Shown piece after piece: positions 8,313-17,010 of a stretch of DNA of 64,000 bases. Below the pieces are notes generated by a model. That model was not told the origin of the DNA. It made no database searches and saw only the letters and a program-made list of their open reading frames with translations. The translations under genes and the position numbers were made by a program. Within the stretch, counting starts at the first letter, position 1, and the number at the start of each line of letters is the position of its first letter. The DNA is from Paradesulfitobacterium ferrireducens (GTDB taxonomy: Bacteria > Bacillota > Desulfitobacteriia > Desulfitobacteriales > Desulfitobacteriaceae), in assembly GCF_017310645.1 (NCBI RefSeq), contig NZ_JAFLRH010000019.1, forward strand, positions 124,001 to 188,000, written 5' to 3'.

Positions 8313-9357
8313 ATGCCAGTTCGCTGCAATCCGAATTTACTTTGCAGTCTTCCAACTCTATTTGAAGCTGATTAGTTTGAATCACTTGCTCTGCCAGCCA
8401 TAGCAGAGCTTTTTTGGCATGCCCCTCCGGGATGGCGGCTAAGGATTCTTGGGCCCGCTTGATTGAATCGACGGCCAGACGGTAAGCCTGATGAAGGCTC
8501 CCGGATTGAAGGAGTGCCTGAACTAAGGTTTTGAGGGAAGCTTTATTAACTTTACGGCGGGCGATTAATTCCTGTACCCATGTATCGTACTGTGAATCCT
8601 GAAGCAAATAGATGACGGGCAAAGTAAGGTTGCCGCTAAGGAAGTCTTGCCCGATCGGTTTTCCAATGTCTATCGGGTTTCCGATAAAATCCATGATGTC
8701 ATCTATAATTTGATAAGCCTGACCCAGATAAAGTCCATACACCCTAAGACTTTCTATTTGCTCCTTATTGGCCCCTGCAACGGCAGCTCCCGATTGACAG
8801 CAGGCAGAAAGAAGCATGCCGGTTTTTTGGGCGATGCGGCTAAAATATTTTTCGGGATCAGTGGTTTGAATAAACAGATCCGCCGCCTGATCGACTTCAC
8901 CGTCACACATTTCTTTAATCGCGGTAACCAAAAAGCTCATGCTTGCTTGGAGTTTTGAAGCCGATAGGATTCGGAAAGCTTCGGCAAACAGGTAGTCCCC
9001 TGTGAGTACCGCAACTTTGTTGCCATGGAGGGCTTGGACCGTGGGTTTGCCCCTGCGGCTTAGGGAGTTGTCAATTATGTCGTCATGAATGAGAGAAGCC
9101 ATATGAATTAGCTCTGCAGCGACCGCAGCCAGGATGGTTTCGTTCTTAATGCTGCCGAAACACATGGCGCTTAAAAGAGTGAGCATGGGCCGCACTCTCT
9201 TGCCCCCGGCATTGATTAAATTTGCGCAGGAATCCCGGATAACCCCCTGGGCGTTATGGGCAATCTCCTCAAGTTTTTGTTCAACCAGTGTTATTTCAAC
9301 CACTTCCACCAGGGATTTACTGTGGACAAACTCGACACTTGATGATAGTACAGCCAT
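8305..9357 (-). CDS. hepT: Polyprenyl (heptaprenyl-type) diphosphate synthase
   Basis: The protein has 350 residues with the first aspartate-rich motif LIHDDIIDNSLSRRGKPT near residue 90 and the second motif DDIMDFIGN near 220. These bind magnesium and the allylic diphosphate in trans-prenyl chain elongation. It resembles the HepT/IspB group that makes the side chain of menaquinone; chain length cannot be read from the sequence with certainty. The C-terminus carries an extra tail (ELEDCKVNSDCSELASI). Gene position, tail-to-tail with the DUF2600 cyclase, suggests the two share a prenyl diphosphate pool. No HepS-type partner is seen nearby, so it may act alone. The symbol is tentative. Confidence 0.85.
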   Translation of the reverse strand: MAVLSSSVEFVHSKSLVEVVEITLVEQKLEEIAHNAQGVIRDSCANLINAGGKRVRPMLTLLSAMCFGSIKNETILAAVAAELIHMASLIHDDIIDNSLSRRGKPTVQALHGNKVAVLTGDYLFAEAFRILSASKLQASMSFLVTAIKEMCDGEVDQAADLFIQTTDPEKYFSRIAQKTGMLLSACCQSGAAVAGANKEQIESLRVYGLYLGQAYQIIDDIMDFIGNPIDIGKPIGQDFLSGNLTLPVIYLLQDSQYDTWVQELIARRKVNKASLKTLVQALLQSGSLHQAYRLAVDSIKRAQESLAAIPEGHAKKALLWLAEQVIQTNQLQIELEDCKVNSDCSELASI

Positions 9358-9476
9358 TCAACTCTTCCTTTATGTTGGATTTTTTGCAGCTTGTAATATT
9401 ATGCCATTTTAGGTAGGCCTGAATACTATCATTTTGAACACGAGTGCTCGGGATGACATAAACTGACAATGGAATT

Positions 9477-9510
9477 AAAGAACGGACCGCCTTCTAGACG
9501 CTCCGTCTTT
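9477..9510 (-). terminator. Possible terminator after the chemoreceptor gene
   Basis: AAAG-ACGGA (9477-9486 with a bulged A) pairs with TCCGTCTTT (9502-9510). On the minus strand the 3' side continues GTTCTTTAATT, a weak U-tract; on the plus strand CTTTATC follows. It may work in both directions. Confidence 0.4.
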
Positions 9511-9521
9511 ATCTACGCAAG

Positions 9522-10337
9522 TTAAAGTTTGGCTGAAAGTTCTCTTAGATGCTCCGTTGTTTGGATCAAGGATGAAAGGGAAGAGCCGATTTCCTGAATG
9601 GCGGCTGAGACATCATTGGTATTACTGCTCAGTTGATCAAGATTAGTGACCATACCGCCGATTAGGTCTCTAATTCCTTGAATAATATTACGGATTTCTT
9701 TGGCAGAATCCGCACTGGATACGGCCATTTTCTGAATCTCATTGGCAACGACCCCGAAGCCACGGCCGACTTCCCCGGCCCGGGCTGCTTCAATGGAGGC
9801 ATTAAGCCCCAGGAGTTTGGTGTTGGTAGCCACGGAGTCTATGTAGTGCACTACTTTTTCAGTTTCCTCTGCCTTGCGCTTGACATTTTGGGAAGAGTCC
9901 GAGAGTGTCCTCCCGGCACCGGCCAGATACTGAGAGGAAGAGGCGATTTCTTCGACCGAAGCTGAGATTTGCTGCATGGCTGCGGAAAGGGAAGCCGCGG
10001 TATTTTGCAGTTCCTCGCTGATATCTTTCATTTCGGTGGGTACTGCTGCAACCATGCCCCCGATGATTTCGCCGTTGACCACGATTGGATAAGCGGCCGC
10101 GAAATAAGGTATACCTAAAGCCTGGGCATTTACCTCCGCGACATAGGGTTTACCGGTCCGAATTACATTATAGGAGCTGGTACCGGGAGCGATCGGGTCT
10201 CCGGGTTTAAGTGGAATCTTTAATTTGGTTCCCTGGGTAACAATTAGGTATTTTTCCCGGTCATAGAGGCCAATTGATCCTTTGCCAAAAGTTGCCTGAT
10301 CAAGTAATGGAACTATTTGTTCAAAGTACTCTAGCAT
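9522..10337 (-). CDS. Soluble methyl-accepting chemotaxis protein
   Basis: The protein has 271 residues. Residues about 1-100 form a small sensor domain (SIGLYDREKYLIVTQG; FAAAYPIVVNGEIIGGMVAA) of the PAS/GAF-like type found in Clostridial soluble receptors. Residues about 110-271 are a short receptor signalling hairpin whose tip reads TKLLGLNASIEAARAGEVGRGF, the conserved CheA/CheW contact. There is no transmembrane segment, so it is cytoplasmic. The coiled coil is shorter than in full receptors. The start ATG 10337 follows AAGGGGGT. The signal sensed is unknown. Confidence 0.88.
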   Translation of the reverse strand: MLEYFEQIVPLLDQATFGKGSIGLYDREKYLIVTQGTKLKIPLKPGDPIAPGTSSYNVIRTGKPYVAEVNAQALGIPYFAAAYPIVVNGEIIGGMVAAVPTEMKDISEELQNTAASLSAAMQQISASVEEIASSSQYLAGAGRTLSDSSQNVKRKAEETEKVVHYIDSVATNTKLLGLNASIEAARAGEVGRGFGVVANEIQKMAVSSADSAKEIRNIIQGIRDLIGGMVTNLDQLSSNTNDVSAAIQEIGSSLSSLIQTTEHLRELSAKL

Positions 10338-10429
10338 ATCAATACCCCCTTAGATTTTATTTTCTATCTGTAGTTAATACGAATTATATTATAATTACCA
10401 GTGAAAAGCTGTACAATATGGAAGAAAGT

Positions 10430-11221
10430 TTACAGGTTTCGGGTTACTTTCTCAACGACTCCGATCAGTTGAAAATTAATAGACTGAATGGGTTCAAAAT
10501 CGTGATCTGCAGGCAAAAGAATTATGCCCACACCCGTGCGGAAATACCTTTTGCACAGTTCGACGCCATTCAGCCTGGCGATGACTGTTTGACCGTCTTC
10601 CGCACTTTCCGTCCTACGGACCAACACTAAGTCCCCATCATGAATTCCCGCATTCATCATGGCATCTCCAAAAATCTTGAGAAAGAAATAATCTGACCCC
10701 GAAAGCATACTGCGGGGCATGGTGACATACCCTTCACAGTTTTCGTCAATTTTACGGGGATAGGTAAATGGAATCTGAGCTAGGATAGGGATATTTATAA
10801 CATCTCCCAATGGTTTACTTAACTTGGATTTCTGTGCCGGAGCATGGGTTATGGGCTCCTCATCATGATTTTCGCTGTTTGAGGCTTGTTCCTGGACCTC
10901 AGCGAGTTGCGCCTGGAGCATAAATAACTCCTGTTGGAGCTTTACAAAATCCGCTCGCAAATCTGTTAAATGGAAGAAATCTGCCAACCTCTGCCCGGTA
11001 ATAGGGGAGATTAAATCATTTTTGCGGCCGTAATCCAGGATGCGGCTAAAATCTTCATAATTCGGTTGACGTTGACCGGTCCGATATTTTTGAATAGTAG
11101 TAGGGCTGGGGTGAAGCTCCCCATGGGTAAATTCTCCTAGCGCTTCGGCAAATTCTTTATCCGTCATACGGCCGCGAATCTCTGCGATTGCTGCCGCAAT
11201 AATCGTTTTTTTATGCACCAT
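10430..11221 (-). CDS. LexA/S24-like repressor with catalytic serine replaced by alanine
   Basis: The protein has 263 residues: an N-terminal helix-turn-helix region (about 15-70; SPTTIQKYRTGQRQPNYEDF), a Gln/Glu-rich linker with coiled-coil character (about 88-115), and a C-terminal S24/LexA-like domain (about 140-260). In active members the nucleophile lies in GDSM; here codon GCC gives FGDAMMNAGIHDGDLV, so Ala187 replaces Ser. The general-base lysine appears intact (ELCKRYF, Lys224). The self-cleavage region also lacks a clear Ala-Gly (IPILAQIPF). It is probably a dimerising, non-cleavable regulator. The promoter carries ACAATTC repeats that may be its operator. Confidence 0.85.
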   Translation of the reverse strand: MVHKKTIIAAAIAEIRGRMTDKEFAEALGEFTHGELHPSPTTIQKYRTGQRQPNYEDFSRILDYGRKNDLISPITGQRLADFFHLTDLRADFVKLQQELFMLQAQLAEVQEQASNSENHDEEPITHAPAQKSKLSKPLGDVINIPILAQIPFTYPRKIDENCEGYVTMPRSMLSGSDYFFLKIFGDAMMNAGIHDGDLVLVRRTESAEDGQTVIARLNGVELCKRYFRTGVGIILLPADHDFEPIQSINFQLIGVVEKVTRNL

Positions 11222-11254
11222 CCTACCTATCCTCCAACAATCGCATTTTTTAAC

Positions 11255-11283
11255 ATTGTACGAATTGTCAGAATTGTTGTCAA
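11255..11283 (-). promoter_or_regulatory. Promoter with operator-like repeats for the S24-like repressor gene
   Basis: On the minus strand TTGACA (11283-11278) and TACAAT (11260-11255) have a perfect 17-base spacer. The spacer and -10 are made of a 9-base repeat, ACAATTCTG-ACAATTCGT-ACAATG. A repressor bound there would block RNA polymerase, so autoregulation is likely. Confidence 0.65.
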
Positions 11284-11359
11284 AGAAATTGGTGCGAAAA
11301 GTCGTATATTAGGCTTGAAATACCTATTTGCCTTATTAAAAATTCAAAAAGGAATTAAG

Positions 11360-12766
11360 TTACTCCGTTAGGGGACGAATTCCGTACCGTTTGAACCGGC
11401 GCATAAGCAAAGACTGGGTGATACCCAATGCATTGGCGGTTTTGCGGGTGTTGCCGTGTATACGGTAGGCTTCTTCCAAGAGCTCCTTTTCAATCCGCCA
11501 GAGCATTTGGGTCATGGATTCCCCCTCAAGCATCTTGACTAATCTTTCTTCAGCGGGCTTCTGCTTGCGGATTCTTTCCGGCAGGTCGGTTACGGAGATT
11601 TCATTCATTTTAGCGGTGATGACCAGGCGTTCCACCAAGTTTTCAAGCTCCCGGATATTTCCCGGCCAATCATACATTTGCAGGAGATCAAGAACCTCCG
11701 TTGAGAAACGGCGGTTTTGACGGTGCTGCTTGTTAAATTTCGTCAGGAAGTGATAAAGCAGGGGAAATACATCTTCAGGGCGTTCCCTTAGAGGGGGAAT
11801 GGCAATCGGCACGATATTCAGGCGGTAGTACAAATCCGGCCTGAAGCGCCCTGCGCTGACCATGTCACTGAGGTCGGAATTAGTGGCCGCAATAATGCGC
11901 ACATCGGCTGTTTGAACTTGGGTATCACCGACGGGTATGAATTTTTTCTCCTGTAAGAACTGAAGCAGTTTAGATTGGAGATGAAGGGGCAGCTCCCCGA
12001 TTTCATCCAAAAATAAAGTGCCGCCATCGGCTGATTTCACGAGTCCGATTTTGCCCGAGGTATTGGCTCCGGTAAAGGCTCCTTTCTTATACCCGAAGAG
12101 TTCTGATTCGATCAATGATTCAGCGATCGCCCCGCAATTAATATGAACAAACGGTTTGTCATGGCGGTCGCTGAGCTCATGAATGCGCTTGGCCAGGACG
12201 GTCTTGCCGACACCGGTCTCGCCCGTGATGAGGACGGTGGTGTCGATCATGCTTACTCTTTCGATCAGATCTAACACCGGGAGATATGACGAGCTGTGGC
12301 CGACAATTTGATCAATATAATCAACCTTATCCCGATTATTTTTTAGGTCGCGTATCTCTTGGCTGTACTGTCGTAATAGTGCCTCCGCTTCTTCAAGCTG
12401 TACAGTTGTCCGGATAGCTTCCGTTATATCGCGCGATTGGGCTACAACTAGGATGATTTTGCCCTGGTCATCACGAATCAGGTTCCCTGTTACCAGATAT
12501 TTACGGCCGTTATCCATAGATTGGACGGTACTGATGGTTTTCCCTGCATCCAAAGTTAGACGGGTGACGGAAGGGTTAAATATTCCTTCGGCTTCTAAAT
12601 CTCGAACATTACGTCCGACCACTTCAGCATTGGTTTTGCCAACGATATTTTCACTGATTCGATTGAGCCATAAGGTATTACCCGTTGCATCCGAGATATA
12701 TACTCCGTCTGAGAGGGCATTTAATATTTTCTGAAATTGCTCAAAAGTGATTTTCTCAGGGAACAT
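11360..12766 (-). CDS. PAS-containing sigma-54-dependent activator (for the Liv-type operon)
   Basis: The protein has 468 residues: a PAS domain (about 10-120; [20 protein letters not shown]), a coiled linker, an AAA+ ATPase (about 150-390) with Walker A GETGVGKT, the sigma-54 contact loop GAFTGA and [13 protein letters not shown], and a C-terminal Fis-type helix-turn-helix ([20 protein letters not shown]). Start ATG 12766 follows GGAGGGTAAGG; upstream codons in the frame lack a site. It is divergent from the ABC transporter genes whose upstream region carries a palindrome and a -24/-12 promoter. The PAS domain probably senses a small nitrogenous compound; which one is unknown. Confidence 0.93.
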   Translation of the reverse strand: MFPEKITFEQFQKILNALSDGVYISDATGNTLWLNRISENIVGKTNAEVVGRNVRDLEAEGIFNPSVTRLTLDAGKTISTVQSMDNGRKYLVTGNLIRDDQGKIILVVAQSRDITEAIRTTVQLEEAEALLRQYSQEIRDLKNNRDKVDYIDQIVGHSSSYLPVLDLIERVSMIDTTVLITGETGVGKTVLAKRIHELSDRHDKPFVHINCGAIAESLIESELFGYKKGAFTGANTSGKIGLVKSADGGTLFLDEIGELPLHLQSKLLQFLQEKKFIPVGDTQVQTADVRIIAATNSDLSDMVSAGRFRPDLYYRLNIVPIAIPPLRERPEDVFPLLYHFLTKFNKQHRQNRRFSTEVLDLLQMYDWPGNIRELENLVERLVITAKMNEISVTDLPERIRKQKPAEERLVKMLEGESMTQMLWRIEKELLEEAYRIHGNTRKTANALGITQSLLMRRFKRYGIRPLTE

Positions 12767-12904
12767 CCTTACCCTCCTTTGGTCTTTTTTTACTACCGTA
12801 GATGACAATAAGTCAATACTGACCATGGGATATAAGTATTATACAATATTTTATCTTATCGCGCTCATCAAAATAGTTTGAAACTTTTGTTTAGGTTCAT
12901 CCCC

Positions 12905-12920
12905 GAATCGATGTCGATTC
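12905..12920. promoter_or_regulatory. Enhancer palindrome (upstream activator site)
   Basis: GAATCGA-TG-TCGATTC is a perfect 7+2+7 palindrome about 155 bases upstream of the -24/-12 element. A looser second copy is made of GAATCGA at 12960-12966 and CGATTC at 12990-12995. Most likely bound by the adjacent sigma-54 activator. Apart from these and the promoter, the 12767-13129 gap shows nothing gene-like. Confidence 0.7.
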
Positions 12921-13074
12921 GAAAATTCAGCGAGCATTATTTTAGCCGGGATATACAATGAATCGAATTAGCTTCAACTCTTAAAATAACGATTCAAACG
13001 GGTGAAAAATTGTCTAAAAAGAAGTATTTTATCCCAAATTTTCTACAAAAAAAGATAAATGTCCGGAAAAAAGA

Positions 13075-13090
13075 TGGCATCAAATTTGCA
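13075..13090 (+). promoter_or_regulatory. Sigma-54 (-24/-12) promoter of the Liv-type operon
   Basis: TGGCAT-CAAAT-TTGCA has the required GG-to-GC spacing of the TGGCAC-N5-TTGC consensus with one change. The start codon of the binding-protein gene is about 40 bases downstream. Confidence 0.8.
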
Positions 13091-13129
13091 AATGTTCTGA
13101 ATTGAAAAATTCTTGAGGAGGGATTGTGT

Positions 13130-14311
13130 TTGAAAAAGACAAAAACTAAAATCTTAGGGTCTGCTTTGGTACTATCGCTGTTAACAGGAACATTTTTAAC
13201 AGGATGCGGATCCCAAGGCGCGCAAACAAGTGGTGGTACATCAGAAAGTAAAGTCACAGTTGGGGCAGTTTTCCCGTTAACAGGAGGCTCTGCTTATCAA
13301 GGGAAGAGTTTTCGCCAAGGAATTGAGCTTGCTCAAGAAGAAATCAATGCCAAAGGTCTGATGAATGGTAAGAAACTAGAAATATTATTCGAAGATGACA
13401 AAGGCATTCCGGCGGAAGGGGTTAATGCAGCCCAAAAATTGATTACCTCAAATAAAGTCTCTGCAATTCTTGGAGATTTTAACTCTTCGGTTACGCTGGC
13501 AGTGCGCGCTGTCACTGAGAGGGAAAAAGTAGTCCAAATAACCCCTGGATCAACTGCGGATAACATTACTGAACCGGGACATCCCTATATGTTTAGAAAT
13601 CTTATGCCCAATAACTTCCAGGGTCCGGAACTTGCTAAATATGCAACCAACACCCTGAATCTGAAGAATGTAGCGATCTTGGCCGAAAACACAGACTACG
13701 GCCGGACCGGTGCGGATCAATATAAAAAGAAAGCGGAAGAACTGGGTGCCAAAATTATTGCTGTTGAGTTTTACAATCAAGGCGATAAAGATTTTTATCC
13801 CCAACTGACAAAGCTTAAAAACTTAAATGCCCAAGGTATTTTTATTTCCGGTTTAATCACAGAAGGCGCCCAAATACTCAAACAAGCGCGTGACCTGGGT
13901 ATTAAAACCCAATGGTTAGGGCTAGGCGGTTTTACCAATGACGCGTTTCCTAAACTAGCTGAGGGTGCAGCTGAAGGAATGATTCATGTCAGCTACTTCG
14001 AAGCGGATGATAAATATTTCCCGCAAGCTAAAGAATTTGTTGCCAATTATAACAAGAAGTATGGCTCCAATCCGGATATGTATGCGGCGAATGCCTATGA
14101 GGCGGTGTATATTCTGGCCGAGGCTATCAATAAAGCCGGGGGCGGGGATAGGGAAAAGATTCGCGCGGCGATGACCCAGATTAAAGACCTGCCCGGGATT
14201 TGTGGCCCTACGACTTTCGATAGTAATGGACAGGCCGCTAAAGGGTTAGTATTCGTTAAAATTACAGATGGCAAACGCGTACCGATCGGTTCAGACAAAG
14301 ATACCAAATAA
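13130..14311 (+). CDS. Liv-type ABC transporter substrate-binding lipoprotein
   Basis: The protein has 393 residues with a lipoprotein signal: Lys-rich start, hydrophobic core and lipobox LTGC near residue 25, so it is anchored outside the membrane. The mature part is a type-I periplasmic-binding fold (VTVGAVFPLTGGSAYQGKS; VVQITPGSTADNITEPGHPY). This family delivers branched-chain amino acids, amides, urea and related compounds. I choose TTG 13130, with GAGGAGG 8 bases upstream; TTG 13124 is too close. First gene of the operon driven by the sigma-54 promoter. The downstream hydrolases suggest an amide, carbamoyl amino acid or peptide-like ligand rather than leucine (inference). Confidence 0.92.
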   Translation: MKKTKTKILGSALVLSLLTGTFLTGCGSQGAQTSGGTSESKVTVGAVFPLTGGSAYQGKSFRQGIELAQEEINAKGLMNGKKLEILFEDDKGIPAEGVNAAQKLITSNKVSAILGDFNSSVTLAVRAVTEREKVVQITPGSTADNITEPGHPYMFRNLMPNNFQGPELAKYATNTLNLKNVAILAENTDYGRTGADQYKKKAEELGAKIIAVEFYNQGDKDFYPQLTKLKNLNAQGIFISGLITEGAQILKQARDLGIKTQWLGLGGFTNDAFPKLAEGAAEGMIHVSYFEADDKYFPQAKEFVANYNKKYGSNPDMYAANAYEAVYILAEAINKAGGGDREKIRAAMTQIKDLPGICGPTTFDSNGQAAKGLVFVKITDGKRVPIGSDKDTK

Positions 14312-14320
14312 ACACTTGGC

Positions 14321-14360
14321 ATGGCCCCTGGGGTCTAATCTATTCCAGGGGCCATTTGTT
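14321..14360 (+). terminator. Perfect intercistronic hairpin after the binding-protein gene
   Basis: ATGGCCCCTGG (14321-14331) pairs perfectly with CCAGGGGCCAT (14345-14355), loop of 13 bases, followed only by TTGTT. Such a partial terminator or 3'-stabilising hairpin commonly lets a binding protein be made in excess over its membrane partners. Confidence 0.65.
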
Positions 14361-14407
14361 ACCTTGAATATTAAATTTATATCCTTTTTAGATTGGGGTT
14401 GTTGCTA

Positions 14408-15283
14408 TTGGTAGAGTTTTTACAGCAAACGATTAACGGCTTGGTTATGGGAAGCAGTTATGTCTTAACTGCTTTAGGCTTAACCCTGATATTTGGCATG
14501 CTTGATATGTTGAACTTTGCCCACGGGGAATTGTTAATGGCAGGAGCTTTTATAGCAACTACTCTTGTGGAAGTATTTCACGTATCCTATCTAGTCGCAA
14601 TTCCCGTTTCCATGTTGGTGGTGGCCATACTTGGAGTAATCATGCATCGTCTGGCTTTCCATCCCTTGCGCAATTCCGAACGTGTGAATTTATTGGTCAG
14701 CTCGCTGGGAGTATCGATTATTCTGCAGAATGCCGTTCAGTTGATTTGGGGACCGGACCCGAGAAATTTACCTTCTCCGTTCACTAATTTGCAAATTAGT
14801 TTTGGTGGGCTTGGAATTAACCAGCAGCGCTTATTCGTGGTTCTTGTTTCTATTCTCTTAATTATTCTTCTTTATTACGTGATCCAGAAAAGTAAAATTG
14901 GGATTGCCATGAGAGCGTGTGCCTTTGATATGGATGTCGCTAAGCTTATGGGGATCAAGGCCAATAACATTATCATGTTCACTTTCGCTATAGGAGCCTC
15001 CCTTGCGGCTTCGGCCGGCACTCTGCTAGCCCCTATTTTTAGTGTATATCCCACAATGGGTGTCATGGCAACGGTAAAAGCATTTGTAGTTGTCTTAATG
15101 GGAGGGGTAGGGAATATCACCGGTGCCATTGCCGGAGGTTTTATTCTGGGGTTAGTTGAGACGTATGCGGCAGGATACTGGTCGTCTGAGTATAAAGATG
15201 TCATTGCCTTTGTCATTATGATTCTCGTCTTACTCTTAAAACCAGCTGGTCTATTCGGAAAACAAGTACAGGAGAAGGTGTAA
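14408..15283 (+). CDS. ABC transporter permease, LivH family
   Basis: The integral membrane protein has about 291 residues and about eight hydrophobic segments. It carries LivH signatures: GLTLIFGMLDMLNFAHGELLM near residue 30 (read as two adjacent motifs) and KAFVVVLMGGVGNITGAIAGG near 220. The start is uncertain among several TTG codons (14393-14408); TTG 14408 has GGGG 9 bases upstream and fits the family length. Forms the membrane channel with the LivM-type subunit encoded next. Confidence 0.9.
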   Translation: MVEFLQQTINGLVMGSSYVLTALGLTLIFGMLDMLNFAHGELLMAGAFIATTLVEVFHVSYLVAIPVSMLVVAILGVIMHRLAFHPLRNSERVNLLVSSLGVSIILQNAVQLIWGPDPRNLPSPFTNLQISFGGLGINQQRLFVVLVSILLIILLYYVIQKSKIGIAMRACAFDMDVAKLMGIKANNIIMFTFAIGASLAASAGTLLAPIFSVYPTMGVMATVKAFVVVLMGGVGNITGAIAGGFILGLVETYAAGYWSSEYKDVIAFVIMILVLLLKPAGLFGKQVQEKV

Positions 15284-15284
15284 G

Positions 15285-16250
15285 ATGAAAAAGAATTTAC
15301 TGTTAGCTTTGCTAGTACTTTTTAGTATTGGTTTTCCACTTTTCATGTCTAATGATTATCTGACCCACATTCTGATCATGGCAGGAATTAACGTGATTCT
15401 CGTCTTGAGTTTAAATATCATTTCAGGGTTTGCCGGTCAGATATCACTGGGACATGCCGCTTTTTTCGGAATAGGAGCCTATGCATCCGCTTTGCTTTCA
15501 ATGCAGGGGCTGCCGGTTTGGATTGCAGGTATCATAGCTGCCGTGATCTCAGCGTTGGCAGGTTTATTAGTGGGTTATCCTGTTTTGCGTTTGCGAGGGC
15601 ATTTTTTTGCGATAGCGACTCTTGGGTTTGGGGAAATAGTGCATCTTATCATTAACAACTGGGTTAAGGTAACCCGGGGTCCAATGGGCTTAAGCGGCAT
15701 TCCGCGGCCAGAAAGTATACCGGGTCTCGATTTTAGTCAAAAAATTGATTACTATTTCCTGATCTTACTGCTGGTGATTTTGGTTATATATCTTTCCAAT
15801 CGGATGCATAAATCTAAAATGGGCAGGGCCTTATCCGCTATTCGTGCCGACGAGATTACCGCCCGTACGATGGGAGTTCATGTTGCCTATTATAAAGTGA
15901 CAGCCTTCGCTTGGAGCGCCGCGGTTGCGGCCATTGCTGGGGCGGCATATGCCCATTATGTCCTGTTTTTGAGTCCGGAGACTTTCAAGGGGGCAGCTTC
16001 TATTAATATTCTGTTGATGCTCTTGATTGGCGGGATTGGAAGCGTCTTGGGTTCAGTATTGGGTGGCTTGTTTATCACGGTCTTGTCTGAGTATTTAAGA
16101 GCGTTTGCCCAGTACCAGATGATTATTTACGGTGTCTTAATCGTGTTCGTGGTTATATTTGCGCCTAAAGGATTAAGCGGTTTACTGGCCAAAATGGCGG
16201 GTTTGTTTGGGAGGTGGAACAAGCGTGGCGCAACCAATATTAGCAACTGA
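15285..16250 (+). CDS. ABC transporter permease, LivM family
   Basis: The membrane protein has 321 residues with LivM hallmarks: NIISGFAGQISLGHAAFFGI near residue 45, GYPVLRLRGHFFAIATL near 100, and LLMLLIGGIGSVLGSVLGG near 245. It starts two bases after the LivH stop and overlaps the next gene by 26 bases. It partners LivH in the membrane. Confidence 0.93.
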   Translation: MKKNLLLALLVLFSIGFPLFMSNDYLTHILIMAGINVILVLSLNIISGFAGQISLGHAAFFGIGAYASALLSMQGLPVWIAGIIAAVISALAGLLVGYPVLRLRGHFFAIATLGFGEIVHLIINNWVKVTRGPMGLSGIPRPESIPGLDFSQKIDYYFLILLLVILVIYLSNRMHKSKMGRALSAIRADEITARTMGVHVAYYKVTAFAWSAAVAAIAGAAYAHYVLFLSPETFKGAASINILLMLLIGGIGSVLGSVLGGLFITVLSEYLRAFAQYQMIIYGVLIVFVVIFAPKGLSGLLAKMAGLFGRWNKRGATNISN

Positions 16251-17010
16251 AAACTTAGCTCTTCATTTTGGAGGGGTAGTGGCCGTGGACAAAGTCTCGA
16301 TTTCGGTTAAACCCGGACAGATTTTTGGTTTAATCGGTCCGAACGGTGCAGGAAAAACTACGATGTTTAATCTATTGACCGGGATCTACAAACCTACTTC
16401 CGGCAAAATGTTTTTTAAAGGAAAAGACATTACGCATCTTCCGACCCATCAAATCACCGAGTTGGGAATTTCCCGGACGTTTCAAAACATCCGCCTCTTA
16501 AAAGGGCAAAGTGTATTTGAAAACATTCTGATTGCCACACACTATCATCTTAAATACAATTTTGTTTCTGCATTCTTTTCTACTCCTAAGTATCGTTCAC
16601 AAGAACAAAAAGCTAAGCAAATGGTAAATGCTCTACTGGAGCAATACCATTTGACTCAATATAAAGATGAAATCGCATCGGATTTACCACAGGGCATCCA
16701 ACGTAAAGTGGAAATCATCAGAGCGCTTGCCACCGGTGCCGAATTGGTTTTTTTAGATGAACCGGCGGCCGGGCTCAATCCGGTTGAAACCTCCGAGCTT
16801 ATGGCTTTGATTAAACGCATCAGGGATGAAGGAAAAACCGTCCTTCTGATTGAGCATGATATGAAATTGGTCAAAGGGGTTTGTGATGAAATAGCCGTAC
16901 TAAACTTTGGACAACTCATCGACCAGGGAACTTATGACCAAGTCACGAAGAATCCTCGTGTTGTTCAGGCATATTTGGGCAGGAGGTATGAGAATGCTCA
17001 AAGTCTCTAA
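16225..17010 (+). CDS. ABC transporter ATP-binding protein, LivG family
   Basis: The ATPase has 261 residues with Walker A GPNGAGKT near residue 39, FQNIRLLKGQSVFENILIA as in LivG, signature LPQGIQRKVEI in place of LSGGQ, and Walker B LVFLDEPAAGLNP. The start is GTG 16225 behind GGGAGGTGG; it overlaps the permease gene, which suggests translational coupling. The degenerate signature (LPQGIQRK) is seen in some LivG proteins and need not mean inactivity. Confidence 0.93.
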   Translation: MAQPILATENLALHFGGVVAVDKVSISVKPGQIFGLIGPNGAGKTTMFNLLTGIYKPTSGKMFFKGKDITHLPTHQITELGISRTFQNIRLLKGQSVFENILIATHYHLKYNFVSAFFSTPKYRSQEQKAKQMVNALLEQYHLTQYKDEIASDLPQGIQRKVEIIRALATGAELVFLDEPAAGLNPVETSELMALIKRIRDEGKTVLLIEHDMKLVKGVCDEIAVLNFGQLIDQGTYDQVTKNPRVVQAYLGRRYENAQSL

